The translations under genes and the position numbers were made by a program. Shown piece after piece: positions 17,252 to 25,302 of a DNA stretch of 64,000 nt; position 1 is the stretch's first letter; every line of letters begins with the position of its first letter. Below the pieces are notes generated by a model. That model had not been told where the DNA came from, did no database searches, and saw only the letters and a list, made by a program, of their open reading frames with translations. The stretch spans positions 1 through 64,000 of the forward strand of contig JAUXOM010000111.1 in NCBI GenBank assembly GCA_030682175.1, read 5' to 3'. The stretch is from Rhodocyclaceae bacterium (GTDB lineage: Bacteria > Pseudomonadota > Gammaproteobacteria > Burkholderiales > Rhodocyclaceae).

Positions 17252-17845
17252 ATGCTTGAAGCACTTGCTGTCATGGCCCTGGGCGCCGTCGTCATCGGCG
17301 CGGCGCTCGGCTTTGCCGCCGTCAAGTTCAAGGTCAAGGGCGATCCGCTGGTCGAGAAGATCGACGCCATCCTGCCGCAGACGCAGTGCGGCCAGTGCGG
17401 TTACCCCGGCTGCAAACCGTATGCGGAAGCCATTGCCAAGGGCGAGGCGGACATCAACTGCTGCCCGCCGGGCGGCGAGGAAGGCATCCGCAAACTCGCC
17501 GACCTGCTCGGCCGCGAATTCAAGGAACTGTCGGGCGAACATGGCATCGAGAAACCCAAGAGCGTCGCCGTCATCGACGAGCAGACCTGCATCGGCTGCA
17601 CACTGTGCATCCAGGCCTGCCCGGTCGATGCGATCGTCGGCGCCGCCAAGCAGATGCACACCGTCATCGCCGACCAATGCACCGGTTGCGAACTGTGCCT
17701 GCCCCCGTGTCCCGTCGATTGCATCCTGATGGTGCCGTTGCCCGAAACGCTGGACAACTGGAAGTGGAAATATCCGGTGATCGATATCAAGCCGCTTGCC
17801 AGGCCCGCAGCCCAGCCCCTTGCCGCAACGACCGGCCATGTTTGA
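17252..17845 (+). CDS. rsxB: Electron transport complex subunit RsxB (RnfB)
   Basis: Iron-sulfur subunit, 197 residues: N-terminal membrane anchor ([20 protein letters not shown]), then the CGQCGYPGC...C four-cysteine domain at about residues 46-71, then two ferredoxin [4Fe-4S] motifs [12 protein letters not shown] and [12 protein letters not shown]. It passes electrons between soluble ferredoxin and the RsxC/RsxD/G chain. Its last 8 bases overlap the rsxC start. Confidence 0.95.
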   Translation: MLEALAVMALGAVVIGAALGFAAVKFKVKGDPLVEKIDAILPQTQCGQCGYPGCKPYAEAIAKGEADINCCPPGGEEGIRKLADLLGREFKELSGEHGIEKPKSVAVIDEQTCIGCTLCIQACPVDAIVGAAKQMHTVIADQCTGCELCLPPCPVDCILMVPLPETLDNWKWKYPVIDIKPLARPAAQPLAATTGHV

Positions 17846-19730
17846 ACTGTTCCGCTTTCCGGGTGGCGTCAAACCCGTCTCGCACAAGGAGGCTTCGGCG
17901 GCGGCGGCGATCACCGCCGCGCCCTTGCCGGAACATCTGGTGGTGCCGTTCCGGCAAAGCGCCACCGGCACGGCAGCCATCCAGGTGCGGGCCGGCGAAA
18001 AGGTGCTGAAAGGCCAGATCATCGGCGTGGCCGAGGGCGCCTTTGGCGCTGCCGTGCATGCGCCGACCTCGGGTATCGTGCGGGCGGTCGAATCACGCAT
18101 GCTGCCGCATCCCTCCGGGCTGGCCGCGCCCTGCGCGGTGATCGAACCCGATGGCGCGGAGCGTTGGGTCGACCGCGTCCCGCTGGACCCCTTCAACAGC
18201 GATCCGGAGCATGTACGGGCACGCATCCGCGATGCCGGCATCGTCGGCCTCGGCGGCGCGGCGTTTCCCAGCCACGTGAAGGCGCGCAGCGCCATCGATA
18301 CGCTCGTCATCAACGGCGCCGAATGCGAGCCCTGGATCACCTGCGACGACCGGTTGATGCGCGAACGTGCGGACGAAATCGTCGCCGGCGCCTGCATTCT
18401 CGGGCGCCTGATGGGCGCGCGACGCATCCTGTTCGGCGTCGAGGACAACAAGCCCGATGCCGCCGCGGCCCTGCGCGCCGCCATCGGCGCGAGCGCCATC
18501 GGCGACACGCAGGTCGTCACCGTGCCCACGCGCTACCCGGCTGGCGGGGAAAAACAGCTGATCCGCGTCCTGACCGGCATCGAAATACCCTACGGCAAGC
18601 TCGGCCCGGATTTCGGCGTGCAATGCTTCAACGTCGGCACCGCCTACGCCACCGCGCGCGCACTCCTCAAAGGCGAACCACTGATTTCGCGCATCGTCAC
18701 GCTGGCCGGCAACTACGCGCGGCCGGGCAACCACGAGGTGCTGATCGGCACGCCGATCGACACCCTGCTGGCCCTGGGCGACCCGCAAGCCGATACCGAC
18801 CGCATCGTCATGGGCGGACCGATGATGGGCTTTACCCTGCATGACACCGCCGTGCCGGTGGTCAAGGCCAGCAACTGCCTGCTGGCGATGAGTCCGGCGC
18901 TGTTCCCGCCGCCACCGCCGGAAATGCCTTGCATCCGCTGCGGCGCCTGCACGCTGGCCTGCCCGGTGCGGTTGCAACCGCATGAACTCTACTGGTATGC
19001 GCGGGCGAAGAATTTCGGCAAGACGCAGGAATACCATCTGTTCGACTGCATCGAATGCGGCTGCTGCGCCTATGTCTGCCCATCGCGCATTCCGCTGGTC
19101 GACTACTATCGTTTCGCCAAATCCGAGATTCGTGCCCGTGAGCGGGAAAAGGTCGCCGCCGACCTGGCCCGCGAACGCTACGAATTCCGCCAATTCCGCG
19201 AGGAGCGCGAGAAGGCCGAAAAAGCCGCCCGCCTCGCCGCCAAGGCCGCGGAAACCAAGGCCAAACTCGCGCGGGAAGCAGCTGCCAAGGCCGCCGCGAG
19301 TGACAATGCGGAGCCTTCCGCAAATCGAAGTTTCAGAGAAGACTCATGCCCGGCTGCGGGCGTGATGTCGGAACTAAAAGTCGGCGCTGGCGAGACGGCG
19401 TCAGCCGGGGAGCCGCGTAAAAGGGAGACGGCGTCAGCCGGTGCGCCGCGTAAAAAGGAGACGGCGTTAGCCGGTGCGCCGGGTAAAGAGGAGACGGCGT
19501 CAGCCGCGGAGCCGGGTAAAGCGGAGACGGCGTCAGCCGCAGGGCCGGCCAATACTGCGCCGGTCAATGACAAACTGGCGCTGATTGCCGCCGCCCAGGC
19601 ACGCGCCGCCGCGAAGAAAGCCGCCGTCGCGCCGCGAAACACCGCTGAACTGACGCCCGACCAGCAGGCGCAGATTGCCGAGGCCGAGGCCCGGCGCGCC
19701 TTGATCGACGCCCCGAAAGACCCGGCATAA
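17838..19730 (+). CDS. rsxC: Electron transport complex subunit RsxC (RnfC) with repetitive C-terminal tail
   Basis: Peripheral NADH/FMN and iron-sulfur subunit, 630 residues. Features: the N-terminal RnfC domain, the SLBB/NADH-binding region ([18 protein letters not shown]), and two [4Fe-4S] motifs [12 protein letters not shown] and [13 protein letters not shown] basic/acidic helical segment (residues ~435-490) is followed by an odd tail. The tail contains an in-frame R1 repeat (KVGAGETA) and five 11-residue tandem units (consensus [10 protein letters not shown]-). Long variable tails are known in RnfC, but this one is built from DNA repeat. ATG at 17838 overlaps rsxB by 8 bases; stop overlaps rsxD as TAATG. 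Confidence 0.94.
   Translation: MFELFRFPGGVKPVSHKEASAAAAITAAPLPEHLVVPFRQSATGTAAIQVRAGEKVLKGQIIGVAEGAFGAAVHAPTSGIVRAVESRMLPHPSGLAAPCAVIEPDGAERWVDRVPLDPFNSDPEHVRARIRDAGIVGLGGAAFPSHVKARSAIDTLVINGAECEPWITCDDRLMRERADEIVAGACILGRLMGARRILFGVEDNKPDAAAALRAAIGASAIGDTQVVTVPTRYPAGGEKQLIRVLTGIEIPYGKLGPDFGVQCFNVGTAYATARALLKGEPLISRIVTLAGNYARPGNHEVLIGTPIDTLLALGDPQADTDRIVMGGPMMGFTLHDTAVPVVKASNCLLAMSPALFPPPPPEMPCIRCGACTLACPVRLQPHELYWYARAKNFGKTQEYHLFDCIECGCCAYVCPSRIPLVDYYRFAKSEIRAREREKVAADLARERYEFRQFREEREKAEKAARLAAKAAETKAKLAREAAAKAAASDNAEPSANRSFREDSCPAAGVMSELKVGAGETASAGEPRKRETASAGAPRKKETALAGAPGKEETASAAEPGKAETASAAGPANTAPVNDKLALIAAAQARAAAKKAAVAPRNTAELTPDQQAQIAEAEARRALIDAPKDPA
19376..19400 (+). repeat. R1 repeat inside rsxC
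   Basis: Matches the R1 consensus (AAAAGTCGGCGCTGG then CGRGACGGCG), read in frame as KVGAGETA. Similarity to the 27.2-kb copy extends about 50 bases upstream (from GTTTCAGAG at ~19330), so a longer element is involved. Confidence 0.85.
19392..19556 (+). repeat. Five tandem 33-bp units within rsxC
   Basis: Units start at 19392, 19425, 19458, 19491 and 19524, each beginning GAGACGGCG and encoding 11 residues. The first unit begins inside the R1 copy, suggesting the array grew from the R1 end. The 33-base period keeps the reading frame. Units are contiguous, unlike CRISPR. Confidence 0.9.
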
Positions 19731-20842
19731 TGGCCAGCTCACCCCACATCCTGCAAGCCGCCAGCGTGCAGCGCGTCATGTTCAAGGTGCTGCTCGCCCT
19801 GCTGCCGGGCATCGCCGCCTACGTCTGGTTTTTCGGCGCCGCCATCCTGGTGCAGATCGCGCTCGCCTCGGTAACGGCACTGGCCGCCGAAGCCTTGCTG
19901 CTCAAGCTGCGCGGCAAGCCGGTAATGCTGTTCCTCACCGACGGCAGCGCGCTCGTCACCGCCTGGCTGATCGCCCTCACCTTCCCGCCCATCGCGCCGT
20001 GGTGGCTGACGGTGTGCGGCGTGCTGACGGCCATCGTCGTCGCCAAGCACCTCTACGGCGGCCTCGGACAGAACCCGTTCAACCCGGCGATGGTGGCGTT
20101 TTGCACCATGATCGTCGCCTTCCCGCAATTGATGTCGCAGTGGCCGCATGTTGAATTTCACGACTTCGCCACTCAACTCAACGCCATTTTTGGCGGCCTG
20201 TTCGGCCTGGAGCGCCATATCGACGCCATTGTCATGGCCACGCCGCTCGACGCCCTGCGCACCGTGCTGCGCGACCCGGAACAAGTGGCGGGCATCGCCG
20301 GCATTCTTGGCGAGCATGCCACCTTCGGCAATATCGGCGGGCGCGGCTGGGAATGGGTGGCGGCGGGCTACCTCGTCGGCGGCCTGTGGCTGATCCAGCA
20401 ACGCATCATCACCTGGCACATCCCGACCGCTTTTATCACGACGCTCGTCATCATTGCCGCCGCGTTTAACATGATTAACCCGGATCATTTCGCCAGCGCC
20501 CATTTCCACCTGTTCACCGGTGGCGCGATGCTGGGCGCCTTCTTCATCGCCACCGACCCGGTTTCGGGATCGACCACGCCGCTCGGCAAGCTGATTTTCG
20601 CCGCTGGCGCGGCGCTCCTGATGCTGGTCATCCGCAATTTCGGCGCCTATCCGGATGGCATGGCGTTTGCCATCCTGCTGATGAACCTGCTGGTGCCCCT
20701 GATCGACATGCACACCCAGCCCAAGGTGTTCGGTCATAAAAGCCCCCCCCGCAGCCCTCGCTCCGCTCGCCCCCCCCCCCAGGGGGCCGAGAAACTCTTG
20801 GGGCGGCCCGGCGAGTTTCTCGACGGAAGAAAAGAGCCATGA
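19730..20842 (+). CDS. rsxD: Electron transport complex subunit RsxD (RnfD)
   Basis: Membrane subunit with covalently bound FMN, 370 residues, many helices. The flavinylation site is in ATDPVSGSTTPLG (Thr of the S-T-T sequence, as in E. coli ATDPVTASTT). After the normal end near TQPKVFGHK the frame continues through an R3 repeat, adding about 33 Pro/Arg-rich residues that relatives lack. It starts as TAATG with rsxC and ends ATGA with rsxG. Confidence 0.94.
   Translation: MASSPHILQAASVQRVMFKVLLALLPGIAAYVWFFGAAILVQIALASVTALAAEALLLKLRGKPVMLFLTDGSALVTAWLIALTFPPIAPWWLTVCGVLTAIVVAKHLYGGLGQNPFNPAMVAFCTMIVAFPQLMSQWPHVEFHDFATQLNAIFGGLFGLERHIDAIVMATPLDALRTVLRDPEQVAGIAGILGEHATFGNIGGRGWEWVAAGYLVGGLWLIQQRIITWHIPTAFITTLVIIAAAFNMINPDHFASAHFHLFTGGAMLGAFFIATDPVSGSTTPLGKLIFAAGAALLMLVIRNFGAYPDGMAFAILLMNLLVPLIDMHTQPKVFGHKSPPRSPRSARPPPQGAEKLLGRPGEFLDGRKEP
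20741..20813 (+). repeat. R3 operon-internal GC-rich repeat (rsxD/rsxG)
   Basis: Runs from AGCCCCCCCC to GGGCGGCCCGGCG, 26 bases before the rsxG start. This copy is translated as the RsxD C-terminal extension because no stop precedes it. Contains a run of eleven C and a GGGGG complement. Confidence 0.8.
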
Positions 20843-21558
20843 GCGACCCGAATCTTTCCGTGTCACCCGCAGCACCGGTATCGGGCGCCCTGCGCATTTC
20901 GCTGCGCACCGCGGCGATCCTGCTGCTATTCACTATTGCGTTCACCGCACTGATGGCGCAGATGTACCAACTCACCCGGCCCATCATCGAGACCACCATG
21001 CTGGACGCCAAACGCCGCCTGATTGCCGAAGTGTTGCCGGCTGCAGCCTATGACAATGACTTGCTGGCTGACTTCATCGAACTGCCACCCGTTGCGGCAC
21101 TCGGCCTGCCCGCCCCGACCCGCCTCTACCGCGCCCGGCGCGCCGGTCAGCCGGTCGCCATGGTCATGGAAGCCGCCGCGCCGGACGGCTATTCCGGGCA
21201 CATCGGACTGATTCTCGCCGTGCAGGCCGACGGCCGCCTCGCCGCCGTGCGCGTCACGCAGCACAAGGAAACGCCGGGGCTGGGCGATTACATCGATCCG
21301 AAAAAAGACAAGAACAAGGCGCAACCCTGGATCACGCAGTTCGATGGCCGCCACTTTGGCGAAACCCCGCGTGAAAAGTGGCGCGTCAAGAAGGACGGCG
21401 GCGCCTTCGATCAGCGCGCCGGCGCCACCATCACCGCCCGGGCCGTCACCCGGGCCACCGGTCGGGCACTTGAGTGGGCGCAGCAACATGCCGCCGCAAT
21501 CTACGCCTTGCCGAGCGCAGCAACCTTCAAGGAAGAGCCTGAGGAGAAATCGCCATGA
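20839..21558 (+). CDS. rsxG: Electron transport complex subunit RsxG (RnfG)
   Basis: Periplasmic flavoprotein anchored by one N-terminal helix (TAAILLLFTIAFTALMAQMY); 239 residues. The covalent FMN site is the Thr in DQRAGATITARAVT, and the FMN-binding domain opening ETPGLGDYID is present. It overlaps rsxD and rsxE by ATGA at each side, so all subunits are made in tight coupling. Confidence 0.94.
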   Translation: MSDPNLSVSPAAPVSGALRISLRTAAILLLFTIAFTALMAQMYQLTRPIIETTMLDAKRRLIAEVLPAAAYDNDLLADFIELPPVAALGLPAPTRLYRARRAGQPVAMVMEAAAPDGYSGHIGLILAVQADGRLAAVRVTQHKETPGLGDYIDPKKDKNKAQPWITQFDGRHFGETPREKWRVKKDGGAFDQRAGATITARAVTRATGRALEWAQQHAAAIYALPSAATFKEEPEEKSP

Positions 21559-22235
21559 GCACCTACCGCGACATCACGCACAACGGCCTGTGGAAGCAGA
21601 ACGCCATCCTCGCGCAATTGCTCGGCCTCTGCCCCCTGCTCGCGATCAGCACCACGCTGGTGAATGCGGTCAGCCTCGGCCTGGCCACCATCCTCGTCAT
21701 GGGCCTGGCCAACTTTTCCGTTTCTCTCTTGCGCGGCCTCATCCCTTATGAAATCCGCATCCCCGTGTTCGTGCTGATCATCGCGGCGCTGGTCACCGTG
21801 GTCGATCTGGCGTTCAATGCCTTTCTCCACGATCTGTATCTGGTGCTCGGCATTTTCATCCCGCTGATCGTCACCAACTGTATCGTGCTGGCGCGCGTTG
21901 AAGCCTTTGCCGCGAAAAACCCGGTCGGCCTGTCCGCCTTCGACGGCGTGATGATGGGCGTCGGCTTTGTCTGGGTCATCGGCCTGCTCGGGGCAATCCG
22001 CGAACTCATCGGCCAGGGCACCCTGTTCTCCGGTATCGAGATGATCATCCCGGGGGCCGCGCACTGGCAGGTTCTGCCCGTCGACTACCCCGGCTTCCTC
22101 ATCATGATCCTGCCGCCGGGCGCCTTCTTCGTGCTCGGCCTGATGATCGCCGGACGCAACTGGCTCGATCACCGCGCCAATGAACGCGCCAAGGCACGGC
22201 TGCTGATGCACCAGCCGGTCCATGAAACCAGCTGA
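21555..22235 (+). CDS. rsxE: Electron transport complex subunit RsxE (RnfE)
   Basis: Six-helix membrane subunit homologous to RsxA, 226 residues, with LLGLCPLLAISTTLVNA and LIVTNCIVLARVEAFA holding the paired cysteines of the intramembrane iron-sulfur site. It overlaps the nth start by 14 bases. Confidence 0.94.
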   Translation: MSTYRDITHNGLWKQNAILAQLLGLCPLLAISTTLVNAVSLGLATILVMGLANFSVSLLRGLIPYEIRIPVFVLIIAALVTVVDLAFNAFLHDLYLVLGIFIPLIVTNCIVLARVEAFAAKNPVGLSAFDGVMMGVGFVWVIGLLGAIRELIGQGTLFSGIEMIIPGAAHWQVLPVDYPGFLIMILPPGAFFVLGLMIAGRNWLDHRANERAKARLLMHQPVHETS

Positions 22236-22851
22236 GCGCGCCGAGCTGTTTCGCCGCCTGGCGGCACAGAACCCGGCCCCGACCACGGAACTCGAATACG
22301 CCACACCCTTTCAGTTACTCGTGGCGGTAATCCTCTCCGCGCAGGCGACCGACAAGAGCGTCAATCTCGCCACCCGTGCCCTCTTCCGCGCCGCACCGAC
22401 GCCACAGGCCATCGCCGCCTTGGGTGAGGAACAGCTGGCCGACTACATCAAGACCATCGGCCTGTATAAAACCAAGGCGAAAAACGTCGCTGCGGCTGCC
22501 CGCCAACTGATCGGGCGACACGACGGGGCGGTGCCGCACGACCGTGCCGCGCTCGAAGCCCTGCCGGGCGTCGGGCGCAAGACGGCGAATGTCGTCCTCA
22601 ACGTCGTATTCCATGAACCGACCATCGCGGTCGACACGCACATCTTCAGGCTGGCCAATCGCATCGGGCTCGCGCCGGGCAAGGATGTCGCCACGGTCGA
22701 GAAGAAACTGCTCAAGGCCGTGCCCGCCGAATATCTGCAACATGCGCACCACTGGCTGATCCTGCACGGACGTTATGTCTGCAAGGCAAGGAAGCCGGAG
22801 TGCTGGCGCTGCGTCATCCGTGACCTGTGCAAATTCAAGGATAAGAATTAA
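22222..22851 (+). CDS. nth: Endonuclease III
   Basis: Base-excision-repair DNA glycosylase/AP lyase for oxidised pyrimidines; 209 residues. The helix-hairpin-helix LPGVGRKTANVVLN carries the catalytic Lys, the catalytic Asp is in AVDTHIFRLANR, and the C-terminal cluster is C-x6-C-x2-C-x5-C (CKARKPECWRCVIRDLC). Last gene of the rsx operon in many proteobacteria; here it overlaps rsxE. Confidence 0.96.
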   Translation: MKPAERAELFRRLAAQNPAPTTELEYATPFQLLVAVILSAQATDKSVNLATRALFRAAPTPQAIAALGEEQLADYIKTIGLYKTKAKNVAAAARQLIGRHDGAVPHDRAALEALPGVGRKTANVVLNVVFHEPTIAVDTHIFRLANRIGLAPGKDVATVEKKLLKAVPAEYLQHAHHWLILHGRYVCKARKPECWRCVIRDLCKFKDKN

Positions 22852-22927
22852 TGGCCCCCACGCTCACTACGTTCGCTGCCCCCACAGGGGGCCGCATTTG
22901 GCAACTAAGCTCCTTCGGGGCGGCCCA
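22852..22927 (+). repeat. R3 operon-internal repeat (nth/DUF1841)
   Basis: Begins directly after the nth stop (TGGCCCCCACGCTC) and ends CTTCGGGGCGGCCCATC, 13 bases before the downstream start. Same polarity relative to transcription as the other four copies. Confidence 0.8.
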
Positions 22928-22939
22928 TCAGGAGGCATG

Positions 22940-23368
22940 ATGTTCAACCCCAGCCGTGACCAGGCACGCAACTTTCTGATCGAAGCCTGGAAGAAGCGTC
23001 GCGCCGCCCTGCCGGCGACGCAACTGGAAATCATTGCCGCCGATATCGTCACGCTGCATCCGGAATATCACGCCCTGCTCGAAGGCGACCCGGATGCGTT
23101 GCAGCGGGACTGGACGCCGGAGGATGGCGCCACCAACCCGTTCCTGCACCTGTCGCTGCACCTCGCCATCGCCGAGCAACTGTCCATCGATCAGCCGCCG
23201 GGCATCCGCGCCGCCTTCGAAAGTCGGCGCTCGCAACACGGCGACCAGCACGCCGCGCTGCACGATATCCTCGAATGCCTTGGCGAAACGCTGTGGCGCG
23301 CTCAGCGCGACCAACAGCCGCTGGATGGCGCCGCCTATCTTGAGTGCATCAAAAGGCGTCCCGCCTGA
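22940..23368 (+). CDS. DUF1841 family protein
   Basis: 142 residues, beginning MFNPSRDQARNFLIEAWKK, with the conserved HPEYHALLEG and NPFLHLSLHLAIAEQLSID segments of this betaproteobacterial family. Function unknown; the histidine-rich NPFLHLSLH segment suggests possible metal binding (inference). Two adjacent ATG codons exist (22937, 22940); the second is 4 bases from GGAGG and gives the usual family start. It follows nth across an R3 repeat. Confidence 0.85.
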   Translation: MFNPSRDQARNFLIEAWKKRRAALPATQLEIIAADIVTLHPEYHALLEGDPDALQRDWTPEDGATNPFLHLSLHLAIAEQLSIDQPPGIRAAFESRRSQHGDQHAALHDILECLGETLWRAQRDQQPLDGAAYLECIKRRPA

Positions 23369-23389
23369 AATTCACCCCAGCAGTCTCGC

Positions 23390-23665
23390 CGCCGGGCCAA
23401 TCCCTCTCTCCCGACCTCTCTCCCTGAGGGAGAGAGGAGGCAGGTAGCTTCCCTCTCCCGCTTGCGGGAGAGGGATTGAGGGAGAGGGCGTGCCAAGGCG
23501 AGACGGCACGCGGCGCAAGCCGCAATCCGCGCCCATGCATGAACGGGAGCTCCCCGTAACAAATGAGCGCAGCGACAACAAGCGACAGAGTCGCGCCGTT
23601 GCGGCGTAGGCTAATGCCGGCAACGCCGGCGTTAAGCCGCGTAGCGGCGGCCGTAGGCAAAAACA
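23390..23665 (-). repeat. R2 repeat, copy 2 (inverted relative to 16242-16489)
   Basis: Reverse complement of copy 1 with scattered differences and small indels, about 276 bp. Together the copies bracket a 6.9-kb segment (rsxA to DUF1841) in opposite orientation. The whole 23369-23784 gap is non-coding repeat sequence. Confidence 0.85.
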
Positions 23666-23701
23666 ACAGTCACCTCCCCGCGAGGGGGCGAGGCGGGGTT
23701 T

Positions 23702-23752
23702 CGCACCGCATGCGGTGCGCCGCCGCAGCCGGCTGGCTATGCAAAGCCAGCC
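23702..23752. repeat. Two strong palindromes downstream of the diguanylate cyclase gene
   Basis: CGCACCGCATGCGGTGCG (23702-23719) is a perfect 18-base palindrome. GGCTGGCT (23731-23738) pairs with AGCCAGCC (23745-23752). They lie 33-83 bases past the stop of the minus-strand cyclase gene but no U-run follows, so a REP-like role is as likely as termination. Confidence 0.6.
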
Positions 23753-23784
23753 GTGGCCCGCACAGCGGCCGGGAGGGGCGGGCT

Positions 23785-25302
23785 CTAACCCTCCACCTCG
23801 ACGCGATTCCGCCCCGCCGCCTTGGCGCGATACAGCGCCGCATCGGCACGCTCCAGTACGCCCTGCGGGCTGATGTCGGCGCGCCTCATGCTGGCGATGC
23901 CGATGCTCACCTTGACCGCGATGTCCTGGCCGTCGTAGCTAAGCTTGCGCTCGGCCACGAGTTGCCGCAGGCGCTCGGCGAACATGCGCGCGTCCACGAC
24001 CTCACAGCCTGTCAGCAGCACAGCGAACTCTTCGCCACCGAGTCGGCCAACGCAATCCACCTGGCGCAGCGCGTCGCGCACCGTTGTCGAAAAGTCCACC
24101 AACAGGGCATCGCCGGCCGCATGGCCATGCGTGTCGTTGATGCTTTTGAAATAATCGAGATCAAGCATCAGTAGCGCAGCCGGCTGGTCGAAACGCTGAA
24201 CGCGCGCGAGTTCCGCCTCCGCCAGGGCGAGAAATTGCCGGCGGTTGGCGATGCCGGTCAACTCGTCGGTGGTTGCCAGTTCCCGGAGCGCGGTTTCCGT
24301 TAGTCTTAGCCGTCGGTTGCCGACGAACAGGCCCAACGACAACAACAGAATCAGCGCACCCGCAACAAACGCCCCCAGGATGGGCCAGCGATAGCGTTGC
24401 CAGACATCGCCCGCCGCGAATTCTGGGGTTTCGTAAGGCGGCAAGCGCAGCACGCGCGCCAACTGCTGCACCGGCTCATAGTCTGCCGGGACGGTGAAGC
24501 CGGCGATGCCGGAGGTCTGCGCCACCGCCATGTCCGGCGTGATGAACAGGAGCGCGCGGGCAACGCGCTTGACCGTATCCTCCGGCACATGCGGCAGGGC
24601 GACAAAGGGCCATTCCGGATAGAGTCGGGTCGAGACGGCATAAGGATACAGCGGAAACTTCTGCAGATTGATGAATTTGAACCGATTCTCGGATATGGTG
24701 CCTTCGCGCTCGAGCGTTTCGATCAGTCCCGAGCGCACAAAACCGACATCGGCGTCACCGAGCTGTACCGCCTCGATAACATCGTCATCGATCAACTCCA
24801 TGCCTTCCGGAAAAGGGATTCCCGCTTGCTGGAGTTCGTACGCCTGCGCCAGATACGCGCCGAGAAACTTGCTCCCCGGAGTGGCAATGCGTTTGCCGAC
24901 AAGATCGGCAAGCTGCGTAATATCGTCGCGATCGGCGCGCACGATGATCGCCCCACCCAGAGAAGCCATGGTGATCTTGCCATCATCGCTGGTCTGGCGC
25001 GTCGCGATGACGCCCGTCAGCCTGTATTTATGCCGCAGCAGGATGTAATGGCCAGGATTGGTAAACACAAAATCCAGCTGATTGTCAGCCAGCGCCGCTT
25101 CCATGGCCTCTGTATCGAGAAACTTGAGCTCGACGCTCCGATTGGGCAGGGCACCGGAAAGATAGACGCCCAGCATGCGATACCGTTCTTCCATCATCGA
25201 CGCTGGCCGATAGGCGAAGATGCCCAGTGTCAGGGGCTTCTCCGCGGCTGCCAGTGTCGAAAAAAGCGCAAGCAAGAACAAGCAGCAACCGCGGAAAAAC
25301 AT
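23785..25302 (-). CDS. Diguanylate cyclase with periplasmic PhnD-like sensor domain
   Basis: Makes cyclic di-GMP in response to a periplasmic signal. 505 residues: signal peptide (MFFRGCCLFLLALFSTLAAA), a phosphate/phosphonate-binding-like periplasmic domain (about 22-300, with DFVFTNPGHYI and GDADVGFVRSGLIE), one membrane helix (WPILGAFVAGALILLLSLGL), and a C-terminal GGDEF domain. The active site is RLGGEEF, and an RQVD inhibitory site lies five residues before it. Its ATG overlaps the stop of the GspE-type ATPase as TAATG, so the two are made together. Confidence 0.93.
   Translation of the reverse strand: MFFRGCCLFLLALFSTLAAAEKPLTLGIFAYRPASMMEERYRMLGVYLSGALPNRSVELKFLDTEAMEAALADNQLDFVFTNPGHYILLRHKYRLTGVIATRQTSDDGKITMASLGGAIIVRADRDDITQLADLVGKRIATPGSKFLGAYLAQAYELQQAGIPFPEGMELIDDDVIEAVQLGDADVGFVRSGLIETLEREGTISENRFKFINLQKFPLYPYAVSTRLYPEWPFVALPHVPEDTVKRVARALLFITPDMAVAQTSGIAGFTVPADYEPVQQLARVLRLPPYETPEFAAGDVWQRYRWPILGAFVAGALILLLSLGLFVGNRRLRLTETALRELATTDELTGIANRRQFLALAEAELARVQRFDQPAALLMLDLDYFKSINDTHGHAAGDALLVDFSTTVRDALRQVDCVGRLGGEEFAVLLTGCEVVDARMFAERLRQLVAERKLSYDGQDIAVKVSIGIASMRRADISPQGVLERADAALYRAKAAGRNRVEVEG

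Noticed and set aside
19392-19556. 33-bp repeats considered as CRISPR
   Set aside because: Units are contiguous without spacers and lie in frame inside rsxC.
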